A DNA stretch of 16,602 nt from Gammaproteobacteria bacterium (GCA_018676275.1 JABHFC010000075.1:1-16602); one strand, 5' to 3'. Numbered from the stretch's first letter, positions 1-7,775 are shown. The notes: generated by a model from the sequence alone, not told the origin. Translations and numbers: made by a program.

Positions 1-173
1 ATTTGGAATGACCAAACTTCTCTCCTCGCGCCTTGATTGGCATTTTTTCAGACTCAACAGTGGCGAAGATGAAAGATAAACAGACCCTAAACTTTGTTCG
101 CTTCTGTGAGTTACTTTTCCCTTAATACGTAAATATCCTTATATCTTCCACAGACGATTGATCTGCGACAAGG

Positions 174-179
174 TATAAT
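174..179 (+). promoter_or_regulatory. candidate -10 box of the trpS promoter
   Basis: A perfect TATAAT lies 32 bases before the trpS start codon, which would put transcription start near 186. The -35 region at the usual 17-base spacing (151-156, CAGACG) is poor and there is no TG extension, so this is a partial match. It could drive the trpS-scpA-scpB-rluB block. Confidence 0.4.
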
Positions 180-200
180 CTCTTTTCAATTACTGATTTT

Positions 201-205
201 GGAGG
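201..205 (+). promoter_or_regulatory. strong ribosome binding site deciding the TTG start of trpS
   Basis: GGAGG sits 6 bases before TTG 212-214. No ATG or GTG in frame lies between it and the conserved N-terminal motif, except the internal Met of SGMRPTG, which is part of the fold. The strong Shine-Dalgarno therefore identifies the rare TTG as the start. Confidence 0.8.
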
Positions 206-211
206 CATTTT

Positions 212-1423
212 TTGGCAGCTACAGGAAATCAACGCATTTTATCCGGAATGCGCCCGACCGGGCAGTTACATCTTGGGCATTACCATGGTGTTCTAAAAAA
301 TTGGTTAAAGTTACAAAACGAGTACGAGTGTTTTTTTTCTATTGTCGACTGGCATGCTTTGACAACGGATTACGAAGATCCGAGTGCGATTGCTGAAAAT
401 GTATGGGAAATGGCAATCGACTGGCTCGCCGTCGGTATTGATCCTGGCTCAGCCAAACTCTTTATTCAGTCGCGTGTACCTGAACATGCAGAATTACACC
501 TGCTGTTATCCATGTTTGCGCCGCTAAGCTGGCTGGAACGGGTGCCGACTTATAAAGATCAAATGGAGAAACTCACCAATAAGGACTTGACCACCTATGG
601 TTTTCTGGGGTATCCGCTGTTACAGGCCTCTGACATCATTATGTACAAATCCAGTTTTGTACCCGTAGGAGAAGATCAGGTTGCTCACGTTGAGATGACT
701 CGCGAGATCGCCAGACGATTTAATTATCTCTATGGTCGTGAGCCAGGCTTTGAGGAAAAGGCTGAAATGGCTGCAAAGAAGATGGGTAAAAAGAATCTTA
801 AGCTTTATAAGCAACTGTTAACCAGCTACCAGGAAAAGGGTGATGCTGAAGCGCTGGAAAAAGCCACAGCTTTAATCGAATCACAGCAAAATATCAGTAT
901 TGGGGATAGAGAACGACTAATTGGCTATCTGGAAGGCGGAGGCAGGATGATATTTCCTGAGCCACAAGCGCTTTTGACGCCAGAGTCCAAATTGCTTGGG
1001 TTGGATGGACAAAAAATGTCGAAGTCCTATGGCAATACTATTGCACTGAGAGAAAACCCCAGTAGTGTTGAGGCCAAAATCAGGACTATGCCTACAGACC
1101 CTGCTCGTGTCAGGCGTACTGATCCCGGTGATCCGAATAAGTGCCCCGTCTGGAGCTTGCATCAGGTTTACGCCGATGATGACTTAAAAACATGGGTGGA
1201 AGAGGGCTGCCGGAGCGCTTCAATAGGTTGTCTGGACTGCAAAAAACCGGTTATCGATGCGGTGTTGAAAGAACAACAGCCAATTCGTGAGCGAGCCAAA
1301 GAATTCCAGGAAGACCCGGAAATGGTACGAGGCATCATCAATGAGGGATGTGAAGCTGCTCGAGATGTTGCCCGGGAAACCATGGAAGAAGTCCGCCAGG
1401 TAATGGGCATATCTTATCGTTGA
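212..1423 (+). CDS. trpS: tryptophan--tRNA ligase, long form with Fe-S-type cysteine motif
   Basis: Charges tRNA-Trp with tryptophan using ATP (class I aminoacyl-tRNA synthetase, cytoplasmic). The HIGH-type motif HLGH is at residues 20-23 within PTGQLHLGHYHG, and KMSKS is at 268-272 after GLDGQ. At 403 residues it is longer than the E. coli enzyme (334). The extra length is largely a Lys/Glu-rich insert at about 178-245 between the Rossmann fold and KMSKS. C311, C333, C340 and C343 form CX21CX6CX2C, close to the CX22CX6CX2C pattern known to hold a [4Fe-4S] cluster in Thermotoga maritima TrpRS; cluster binding here is inferred. The start is TTG, supported by GGAGG 6 bases upstream. It is the first gene of a run with scpA, scpB and rluB; scpA follows after 47 bases. 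Confidence 0.96.
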   Translation: MAATGNQRILSGMRPTGQLHLGHYHGVLKNWLKLQNEYECFFSIVDWHALTTDYEDPSAIAENVWEMAIDWLAVGIDPGSAKLFIQSRVPEHAELHLLLSMFAPLSWLERVPTYKDQMEKLTNKDLTTYGFLGYPLLQASDIIMYKSSFVPVGEDQVAHVEMTREIARRFNYLYGREPGFEEKAEMAAKKMGKKNLKLYKQLLTSYQEKGDAEALEKATALIESQQNISIGDRERLIGYLEGGGRMIFPEPQALLTPESKLLGLDGQKMSKSYGNTIALRENPSSVEAKIRTMPTDPARVRRTDPGDPNKCPVWSLHQVYADDDLKTWVEEGCRSASIGCLDCKKPVIDAVLKEQQPIRERAKEFQEDPEMVRGIINEGCEAARDVARETMEEVRQVMGISYR

Positions 1424-1470
1424 TTTCAGGCTAAATGACGAATGACAAGTAGGCAGCGACAGACGATAAT

Positions 1471-2292
1471 GTGTCCGTGAGTAACGATATAGAGAATCCA
1501 GAAGCTCCCAAGACCGAGCAGGCTGAAATGCCTTTCGCTATTGTTCAGGGTGCGCCAATCAGCGAAGTGCCTCGTGATCTTTATATACCGCCGGATGCAC
1601 TGGAGGTATTTCTTGAAGCTTTTGAAGGGCCGCTGGATTTACTCCTGTATTTAATCAAACGCCAAAATCTGGACATTCTCGATATTCCTATTGCGCCTGT
1701 TACCGCTCAATACATGCGCTATATAGAATTAATGGAAGAGCTACAACTGGAGTTGGTCGGTGATTACCTGGTGATGGCAGCCATGCTGGCAGAAATTAAA
1801 TCCCGTATGTTGTTACCCCGACCAAAATCAGATGAGGAAGAAGACGATCCGCGAGCTGAATTAATACGTCGTTTGCAGGAATATGAACGTTACAAACAAG
1901 CTGCCGAAGATATTGAAGCGATGCCACGATATGAGCGCGATATATTTGGCACAATTGTAGAGTTTCCCGATCGAAGCACTTTGCAGGAACCTCCAGAGGT
2001 ACCACTGGATGTGATACTAAAAGCCTTTGCCGATGTTCTAACCCGAGCAGAGATGTTTTCTCATCATCATATACAACGGGAAACATTATCGGTGAGAGAG
2101 CGTATGTCAGTAATATTGGAGCGTGTGCGTGGCGATGAGTTTAGTGAGTTTAAAGATCTGTTCACTGTGGACGAAGGAAAGGCAGGAGTAATAGTGGCAT
2201 TTTTGGCAATACTGGAATTATTAAAAGAATCATTAATAGAGATGGTACAAAACGAAATTAACGGACCCATTTACGTAAAGGCAGCAGCATGA
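1471..2292 (+). CDS. scpA: segregation and condensation protein A (kleisin)
   Basis: Kleisin subunit of the Smc-ScpA-ScpB condensin, which compacts and helps segregate the chromosome. The conserved N-terminal block EAFEGPLDLLLYLIKRQNLD begins at residue 49, followed by DIPIAPVTAQY and a VGDYLVMAAMLAEIKSRMLLP helix region. A variable acidic middle (DEEEDDPRAE) and a C-terminal winged-helix segment (VAFLAILELLKESLI...) complete it. At 273 residues it is of usual size. The GTG start at 1471 has no clear ribosome binding site. The in-frame ATG at 1528 (MPFAIVQG) has an AGG at 1520-1522 five bases before it and would give 254 residues, so the start is uncertain. The stop overlaps the scpB start (ATGA), implying coupled translation and roughly balanced subunits. 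Confidence 0.94.
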   Translation: MSVSNDIENPEAPKTEQAEMPFAIVQGAPISEVPRDLYIPPDALEVFLEAFEGPLDLLLYLIKRQNLDILDIPIAPVTAQYMRYIELMEELQLELVGDYLVMAAMLAEIKSRMLLPRPKSDEEEDDPRAELIRRLQEYERYKQAAEDIEAMPRYERDIFGTIVEFPDRSTLQEPPEVPLDVILKAFADVLTRAEMFSHHHIQRETLSVRERMSVILERVRGDEFSEFKDLFTVDEGKAGVIVAFLAILELLKESLIEMVQNEINGPIYVKAAA

Positions 2293-3089
2293 CAGCGGAG
2301 CAATTAAAAAATATCCTTGAGGCGGCATTGATGACTTCAAGTGGACCAATGAGTTTAAATCGATTTGTCTCTCTTTTTGAAAAAGATGATGAGCAGCCTG
2401 AACGCGCAGAAGTAAAAGCGGCTTTGGAACAATTACAACAGGATTACGAAGGACGCGGGGTTGAACTGAAAGAAGTTGCCAGTGGCTTTCGTTTTCAGGT
2501 TCGCAATGAATATGCAGAATGGGTTAATCGTTTATTTGATGAACGTCCCCAGCGTTATTCAAGGGCTTTACTGGAAACTCTGGCAATTATCGCTTATCGC
2601 CAGCCAATTACCCGCGGTGAAATTGAAGATATCCGAGGTGTCAGTATCAGCTCAAGCATAATCAAGACACTACAGGAAAGGGAATGGATACGTGTAGTGG
2701 GGCATCGTGATGTACCGGGAAAACCGGAGCTGTTAGCCAGTACAAAACAATTTCTTGATTATTTTAATTTGAAAAAACTTTCGGATTTGCCTTCTCTGGC
2801 GGAAATAAAAGATTTCGACAAGATTAATCCTGACCTGTTTGAAGGTTTGGAAGAAGTATTGGCGCAACCCGAAAATGAAATTTCAGCCGATCAGGAAGAA
2901 GTTGAGCCTGTAGAAGATATTGAAGAAGCGGCAGACGTCATTGATCTTGTTGAAGATGAAAATGTAGTTGCAGAGGAATCTAATGTGGATGCAACTGCGG
3001 AGATAGAAGAAACAAGTGAACCAGAAGACGAAGAAGAGGAAGTGGAAATTGTTACAAGTGATAATGTTGTTCCATTTTCCAGTTCTTAG
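2289..3089 (+). CDS. scpB: segregation and condensation protein B
   Basis: Partner of ScpA in the Smc condensin complex; forms a dimer of tandem winged-helix domains that holds ScpA. The family core is clear: ALLETLAIIAYRQPITRGEI at about 93-112, then DIRGVSISSSIIKTL and VVGHRDVPGKPELLAST, ending near DLPSLAEIKDF. Residues after about 198 form a long, very Glu/Asp-rich tail (EEVEPVEDIEEAADVIDLVE and similar) that is outside the conserved fold and probably disordered. At 266 residues it is longer than the roughly 200-residue minimal proteins. AAAGG at 2277-2281 lies 7 bases before the ATG, and the ATG overlaps the scpA stop by 4 bases. rluB follows after 23 bases, so all three are likely cotranscribed. 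Confidence 0.95.
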   Translation: MTAEQLKNILEAALMTSSGPMSLNRFVSLFEKDDEQPERAEVKAALEQLQQDYEGRGVELKEVASGFRFQVRNEYAEWVNRLFDERPQRYSRALLETLAIIAYRQPITRGEIEDIRGVSISSSIIKTLQEREWIRVVGHRDVPGKPELLASTKQFLDYFNLKKLSDLPSLAEIKDFDKINPDLFEGLEEVLAQPENEISADQEEVEPVEDIEEAADVIDLVEDENVVAEESNVDATAEIEETSEPEDEEEEVEIVTSDNVVPFSSS

Positions 3090-3112
3090 TTAATAAACTC
3101 TCGCTGTAATTT

Positions 3113-3862
3113 ATGATTTCCGATTCCCCCCCGGAACGTATCCAGAAAGTATTGGCTCGCGCCGGTGTTGGTTCACGTCGTCAAATCGAAGCATGGATCA
3201 AGGAAGGCCGAATAAAGATCAATGGCAAGCTGGCAGTGCTCGGCGATCATATTTCGAGCAAGGATAAGGTCAAAGTAAATAATCGCGTTATTGACCTTGG
3301 TGATGCTGATGAAGAAAAAGTTAAAGTATTAGCCTACTACAAACCGAGCGGTGAAATATGTGCCCGTTCCGATCCCAAACATAAAAAAACCGTGTTTGAT
3401 AAATTGCCAAAGCTTAGTAAGGGACGCTGGATAAATATTGGCAGACTCGATATCAATACCATTGGACTCTTGCTGTTCACAAATAATGGCGAACTGGCAA
3501 ATCGTCTTATGCATCCATCAAATGAAGTTGAGCGTGAATATGCGGTGAGAGTGTTGGGCACCGCGACAAAGTCACAATTACAGGCCCTGACAATTGGCGT
3601 AAAACTTGAGGACGGACCAGCTAAATTTACAGATATTGTTGACTCCGGTGGAGAAGGTGCAAACCATTGGTATCACGTTGTGATTCTGGAAGGCAAAAAC
3701 CGGGAAGTCAGACGTCTATGGGAATCACAGGGTTTAAAAGTCAGCCGTTTGATTAGAGTACGATTCGGTTCCTACATTCTGCCCAGGTCGAAGCGTCCTG
3801 GAAACTTCTGGGATCTAAAAGAAGCGGAAATTAAAGCTCTGAACCAGGATGTGAACTTGTAG
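3113..3862 (+). CDS. rluB: 23S rRNA pseudouridine synthase, RluB type
   Basis: Isomerises a uridine of the 23S rRNA (U2605 in E. coli for RluB) to pseudouridine. An N-terminal S4 RNA-binding domain occupies about residues 9-67 (IQKVLARAGVGSRRQIEAWI, GRIKINGK). The RsuA-family catalytic motif GRLDINTIGLLLFTNNGEL starts at 110 with the catalytic Asp at 113. MHPSNEVEREYAVRV and the GKNREVRRLWES motif follow. At 249 residues it lacks the long basic/low-complexity C-terminal tail that E. coli RluB (291) has. The start fits the family N-terminus although no Shine-Dalgarno is visible, so it may depend on readthrough from scpB 23 bases upstream. RluE/RluF/RsuA are alternatives, but the S4 domain and the scpB linkage favour RluB. 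Confidence 0.92.
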   Translation: MISDSPPERIQKVLARAGVGSRRQIEAWIKEGRIKINGKLAVLGDHISSKDKVKVNNRVIDLGDADEEKVKVLAYYKPSGEICARSDPKHKKTVFDKLPKLSKGRWINIGRLDINTIGLLLFTNNGELANRLMHPSNEVEREYAVRVLGTATKSQLQALTIGVKLEDGPAKFTDIVDSGGEGANHWYHVVILEGKNREVRRLWESQGLKVSRLIRVRFGSYILPRSKRPGNFWDLKEAEIKALNQDVNL

Positions 3863-4141
3863 CAGAGACATGCTGGAGCCTGGATAACTCTGAGTCTACT
3901 GACTCCATACTAAAATCTAATATACTCAAAGACTTAGCTCTAAAACGGGTGCTCTCTGGGATGTCTATTAGCAATTTTGAATCATCTTTGGAACAAATGA
4001 GTTTGAAAACTCTTTCGTTGTTAAAATCATACAGCTCGATTTTCACCAAGATCCCTTCTAAGATTCTTACATAAGACTAGGAAAACACGTATAGTTTTAC
4101 CTAAAATCAATAATAGTTTCTGTACAACACATAATTTGTTT
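3863..4141. other. intergenic gap between rluB and the TonB receptor, no gene seen
   Basis: AT-rich stretch without a convincing reading frame; the open frames here lack ribosome binding sites and family-like content. Only short dyads are visible: GAGTC/GACTC at 3891-3904 and GAGTT/AACTC at 3999-4012, the latter followed by a T-rich run, a weak terminator candidate for the rluB transcript. The promoter of the TonB receptor should lie in the last 100 bases, but I find no good -35/-10 pair; TAAAAT at 4102-4107 is the best -10-like word. Confidence 0.5.
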
Positions 4142-4148
4142 AGGGGAG
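4142..4148 (+). promoter_or_regulatory. ribosome binding site deciding the TonB receptor start
   Basis: AGGGGAG ends 5 bases before ATG 4154. It selects this ATG over the upstream in-frame TTG at 4136, which would place the Shine-Dalgarno inside the gene. Confidence 0.8.
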
Positions 4149-4153
4149 TAATC

Positions 4154-6919
4154 ATGACCGTCTCTATATCGAAGTTAATCAAGCCCGGCAGAGTTCATAT
4201 TCTGTTTGCCATCACCAGTCTACTTTCACTAACAAACCCGGCAATTGCTGAAGAAGATGCAAATCCTGTTGAGGCGGTGGCTGGTGCTGTAGGTAGTGTA
4301 GTGGAAGGCACTGCAAAAGCTGTAGGAAGTGTTATTTCGACTGTTTTTCAAGGAATAGAAGAAGTTGTCGTCACCGCTCAGAAACGTGCGGAAGACATAC
4401 AGGATGTACCTATATCTATTTCGGCATTCTCCGGTGCCTTTATGGAAGACTCCGGTGTCAATACGATTCAGGAACTCGGTGCTTATACACCTAACTTAAG
4501 TCTTACCCAATCCAGTCAGGTTGCAAATAATCGCATTATTATTCGTGGTGTTGGATCAGTGGGTAACAGTGCTATTGAACCCAGTGTCGCGGTTTTTATT
4601 GACGGCGTGTATTACCCGAGACCTTCATCCGTCGTCGGCAGTTTGACCGATCTTGAAGCAGTGGAAGTATTGCGTGGACCCCAGGGTACATTGTTTGGAC
4701 GAAATGCTTCGATGGGTGCGCTGAATATTCGAACAGCTAAACCTTCAGATGAATTTGAAGGTCAAATTCGCGGTAGTTATGGCAGTGACAATGCAGTTAG
4801 GGTTTCAGGTAACGCCAGTGCTCCCTTTAGTGATACTTCTGGCGGGCGTTTGTCGTTTCAGTATTCGGATCGTGATGGTTTTGGTAAAAACACCTTCACC
4901 GGGCCTGGCAACAAAAATGAAATTGGCGATTGGGAAGATGTCACAGTACGAGGCAAACTCTACTTTGAGCCTACTGATAATCTCGATGTCACACTTACTT
5001 TCGACTACTCAGAAGTAAAAAATGAAGGACCGGTTGTTGAAGTGATCAGCGATACTGTTTTGCCGGCTTACGGGCCAACTATCAGTGCCATCCTCTCGCC
5101 GACCGGACCATTCGCACCGACTGGGCCAACACCAGAACTAACAAATGGCCTTGATTATGAAGTTAACCAGGATCACCGCGATACAGCAGATGATAATCAA
5201 CGGGGTTTCTCTGCTGATTTCAACTGGTCGGTTGGCGAATATAACATTCGTTCGATCACCGCAGTGCGGGACTGGAATAATGACAGCTATGAAACGGCAT
5301 TACGTTTACCTGCCGACTTGTTCAACCGCGTGACAACCTATGAAGTCGATTCGTTCTCACAGGAGCTGCAATTCATTTCACCAATTGGAGAAAGACTCGA
5401 ATACGTAACAGGTCTTTATTATTACAAAGAGGATTACAAGATTGACCAGAATTTTGATCTGGGCGCGGACTTCTGTGGTCCGGCGGTGAATAATCTTGTA
5501 CAGGCTCGTGTCGGTCAAGCTGCGATTCCGGCTCTGGCGGCGGGTATTGCGGCATTTTTGCCTAATCCTGCTCTGGCACCGACGATTGCCGGCGCAATTG
5601 TGTCGGGTGCAATCACTGACGGACCAACTCTCGACGCTGCATTCGGCTTACCAGCAGGTACCGGTGTTGCTTTACTGGCAGCGGCTGCAGGTGCAGGTGC
5701 TCCGGCAGGTCTTGCTCCGGGTACAGGTGCGGCGGCTTCCGGCTTTTGCGCAGCTGGTCCACAAATCGCAGCAGTGGATACAAACTTTAATCAAGATGTA
5801 GAAAGTATCGCAATATTCGGACAGGCGACATTCAATGTAACTGATGAGTTACGCCTGACCGGTGGTGTGCGTTATACACGCGATGACAAGAAAGGTAGTT
5901 TCGTCAGTCTTATACCAAACCCGATAGTTGCTCCTGCATCGCCAACAAATCCGTTTGGACTGGATTTACGCGCTGCAGAAAACCAACCTGATTTACGCTT
6001 TAAAGAGAACAAGATTACCTGGATGGTAAATGCTGCATACGACATTACCGACTATGCAATGGTGTTTGGTAGTTATTCAACCGGCTTCAAATCCGGTGGC
6101 TTTAATTCAGATGGTTTCAATTCAATTGGACTTGCCGCTGGTGCACCGCGTGTTTTTGATTCGGAAGAAGTAGATAATTTCGAGTTTGGCATTAAAAGCA
6201 CTCTATTTAATAATCGAGTCAGGGCCAACATTAGTTATTTTCATACCGAGATCTCCAACTATCAGGACAGACAGTTTGATGGTGTAAACTTCCTGGTGCA
6301 AAACGCGGGTGAGCTGACACAACAAGGTGTCGAACTGGATATTCAGGCGCAACCGATCGAACAGTTATTTATGTTATTCGGTTTGAGTTATCTGCACTCT
6401 GATTTTGATACTTTTACCAACGCTACTAATCTACCCGCGGTCGTCGCCGCAACACAAGCACAAAATAGTGCATTACTGGCAATGGGAATGCCACCGGTCA
6501 CCGTACCACCGCGAGACCTGACTGGCTTACGTAATCACTTTTCACCAAAATGGCAAGCTTCCCTGGTAGCGGAATGGTCCGATGATCTGGCCGATACTAA
6601 TCTTGGCTGGTTCATCCGTGGCGAATTTCAACATACCAGTGCTCAAAATCTTGGCGCAGAAACCAACCAGAATCCGCAGTCGATACAGAAGGGTTATGAG
6701 GTATTTAATCTTCGCGGCGGTTTCAGGTCTAGTGACGACAAATGGGAACTGTCTGCCTTTGCACGCAACCTGGGAGATGAAGAATATTGTCAAACCGTAT
6801 TCAATCAACCGATCGGCACGACACTGGGCCTGGTTGATGCGACGACAGGTGGCGGTATGCAACGCTGTGTTCTTGGTGCACCACGTACCTGGGGTGTGGA
6901 AGCCGCTTATCGCTTCTAA
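4154..6919 (+). CDS. TonB-dependent outer membrane receptor
   Basis: Imports a ligand across the outer membrane with TonB-ExbBD energy; the ligand is not evident. The start is ATG 4154 (921 residues). A signal peptide covers 1-32 (basic start, hydrophobic core LFAITSLLSL, cleavage after PAIA). The TonB box IEEVVVTAQ is at 68-76. The plug domain follows, with RGVGSVGNSA, IDGVYYPRP and the VLRGPQGTLFGRNASMGALN block, then a 22-strand-type barrel ending in WGVEAAYRF with the terminal Phe expected of outer membrane proteins. Residues about 447-536 are an Ala/Gly/Pro-rich hydrophobic insert between C441 and C532; the only other cysteines, C879 and C905, also form a pair in the last loop. The 35 residues between signal peptide and TonB box are Ala/Val-rich and too short for an STN domain. 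It is convergent with the hut operon; a role in histidine or peptide uptake is only a guess. Confidence 0.95.
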   Translation: MTVSISKLIKPGRVHILFAITSLLSLTNPAIAEEDANPVEAVAGAVGSVVEGTAKAVGSVISTVFQGIEEVVVTAQKRAEDIQDVPISISAFSGAFMEDSGVNTIQELGAYTPNLSLTQSSQVANNRIIIRGVGSVGNSAIEPSVAVFIDGVYYPRPSSVVGSLTDLEAVEVLRGPQGTLFGRNASMGALNIRTAKPSDEFEGQIRGSYGSDNAVRVSGNASAPFSDTSGGRLSFQYSDRDGFGKNTFTGPGNKNEIGDWEDVTVRGKLYFEPTDNLDVTLTFDYSEVKNEGPVVEVISDTVLPAYGPTISAILSPTGPFAPTGPTPELTNGLDYEVNQDHRDTADDNQRGFSADFNWSVGEYNIRSITAVRDWNNDSYETALRLPADLFNRVTTYEVDSFSQELQFISPIGERLEYVTGLYYYKEDYKIDQNFDLGADFCGPAVNNLVQARVGQAAIPALAAGIAAFLPNPALAPTIAGAIVSGAITDGPTLDAAFGLPAGTGVALLAAAAGAGAPAGLAPGTGAAASGFCAAGPQIAAVDTNFNQDVESIAIFGQATFNVTDELRLTGGVRYTRDDKKGSFVSLIPNPIVAPASPTNPFGLDLRAAENQPDLRFKENKITWMVNAAYDITDYAMVFGSYSTGFKSGGFNSDGFNSIGLAAGAPRVFDSEEVDNFEFGIKSTLFNNRVRANISYFHTEISNYQDRQFDGVNFLVQNAGELTQQGVELDIQAQPIEQLFMLFGLSYLHSDFDTFTNATNLPAVVAATQAQNSALLAMGMPPVTVPPRDLTGLRNHFSPKWQASLVAEWSDDLADTNLGWFIRGEFQHTSAQNLGAETNQNPQSIQKGYEVFNLRGGFRSSDDKWELSAFARNLGDEEYCQTVFNQPIGTTLGLVDATTGGGMQRCVLGAPRTWGVEAAYRF

Positions 6920-6928
6920 ATGAATATT

Positions 6929-6962
6929 GAAAGAAATACGGGTTAATACCCGTATTTCTTTC
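6929..6962. terminator. bidirectional Rho-independent terminator
   Basis: A perfect 15-bp stem (6929-6943 with 6948-6962) and a 4-base loop TAAT start 9 bases after the receptor stop and lie 31 bases from the hutG stop. The stem base is A-rich on the left and T-rich on the right, and the core is ACGGGT/ACCCGT, so it can form in transcripts of either strand. It has no long U tract beyond the stem, which is the one weak point. Its place between two convergent genes supports a shared terminator. Confidence 0.85.
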
Positions 6963-6992
6963 TGGCATATCCTTATTTGAATTCCCTTCGTT

Positions 6993-7775
6993 TTATTTAT
7001 TCAGAAACTGAATAAAAAGTTGTAGCAGAGCAGATAGTTTTTCAGCCTTCTCGTCGTCAATTTCCTCTGGTTCTGATTTTTTCAGGTAGTTGCTCTGATT
7101 TAATTCGAGTTGTATCGAGTTAATATTCTTTTCAGGGTCTCCATAATGACGGGTTATGTACCCGCCCTTGAAACGTTCATTCAAAACAATACTGTAATCA
7201 GAGTTATCCTTCGCTATTTTCAATAGCTCATCTATCAAAGACGGATGACAGGAAGTGCCGTTGGCAGTACCGAAATTAAGATCGGGTAGTCGTCCATCAA
7301 ATAGTAGTGGTACTTCGCCGCTGATTGAATGGGCATCCCACAAAATAACGTGACCGTGAATATTTTTTATCCGTTCTAATTCGCTGCGAATATGATTATG
7401 GTAAGGCCACCAGTAGCTTTCAATACGTGCCTGTATTTCGCTTTCGTCAGGCTCGTTCCCTTTTGTGTAAATCGAATCACCACTAAAACTATTTAGAGGG
7501 CAAATACCTGTTTCCATAAGACCCGGATAGAGTTGTTCTCCTTCAGGTGAACGATTCAAATCTACAACATAGCGTGAATACCCCGCTTTGATATAGCTTA
7601 TGTTCGTCTCCTTAATGAAATTGTAGAGTTTGCTTACCAGCCAATCACAATCGCTATTACTTTTACCTGCATCAGTAAACCTGGATATCAGCTCAGAAGG
7701 GATCCGGGTGCCATCGTGTGGAGAACTAATGAGTATTGGGCTATTACCCTGATGAAACTCGAATAGCTCAGGCAT
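6993..7775 (-). CDS. hutG: N-formylglutamate deformylase (N-formylglutamate amidohydrolase)
   Basis: Hydrolyses N-formyl-L-glutamate to glutamate and formate, the last step of the HutF-type histidine pathway. Family motifs are ISSPHDGTRIP (17-27), the acidic DCDW (42-45), SRYVVDLNR (67-75), GLMETGICP, LWDAHSISG (145-153) and GGYITRHYG (204-212); the conserved His, Asp and Glu in these are the likely metal and substrate ligands. The start is ATG 7775 (260 residues). An upstream ATG would add 33 residues that are only the hutH tail read in another frame, and family members begin just before the MPELFEFHQG region. The ATG overlaps the hutH stop by 8 bases and has no visible Shine-Dalgarno, so translation is probably coupled to hutH. 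It is last in the hutFUHG operon. Confidence 0.94.
   Translation of the reverse strand: MPELFEFHQGNSPILISSPHDGTRIPSELISRFTDAGKSNSDCDWLVSKLYNFIKETNISYIKAGYSRYVVDLNRSPEGEQLYPGLMETGICPLNSFSGDSIYTKGNEPDESEIQARIESYWWPYHNHIRSELERIKNIHGHVILWDAHSISGEVPLLFDGRLPDLNFGTANGTSCHPSLIDELLKIAKDNSDYSIVLNERFKGGYITRHYGDPEKNINSIQLELNQSNYLKKSEPEEIDDEKAEKLSALLQLFIQFLNK

Noticed and set aside
1..200. Possible ends of flanking genes: a + strand frame open from 2 to 79, and a - strand frame starting at ATG 43 running off the edge
   Set aside because: Both are too short to judge, show no family motif, and the - strand start has no good Shine-Dalgarno; open frames of this length are expected by chance.
3891..4076. Short inverted repeats after rluB (GAGTC/GACTC, GAGTT/AACTC, TCTTA/TAAGA)
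   Set aside because: Five-base stems are too weak to call as terminators or operators.
4116..4130. HutC-like half-site (TGTACAA) upstream of the TonB receptor
   Set aside because: Only one arm matches; the left arm TTTCT does not, and a 7-base half-site is expected by chance in this window.
4136..4153. TTG at 4136 as the start of the TonB receptor
   Set aside because: The AGGGGAG Shine-Dalgarno lies inside this extension and points to ATG 4154; the signal peptide is complete from there.
5496..5801. 101-codon + strand frame overlapping the receptor's low-complexity loop
   Set aside because: It is a shadow created by the GC-richer Ala/Gly codons; the receptor frame continues intact on both sides.
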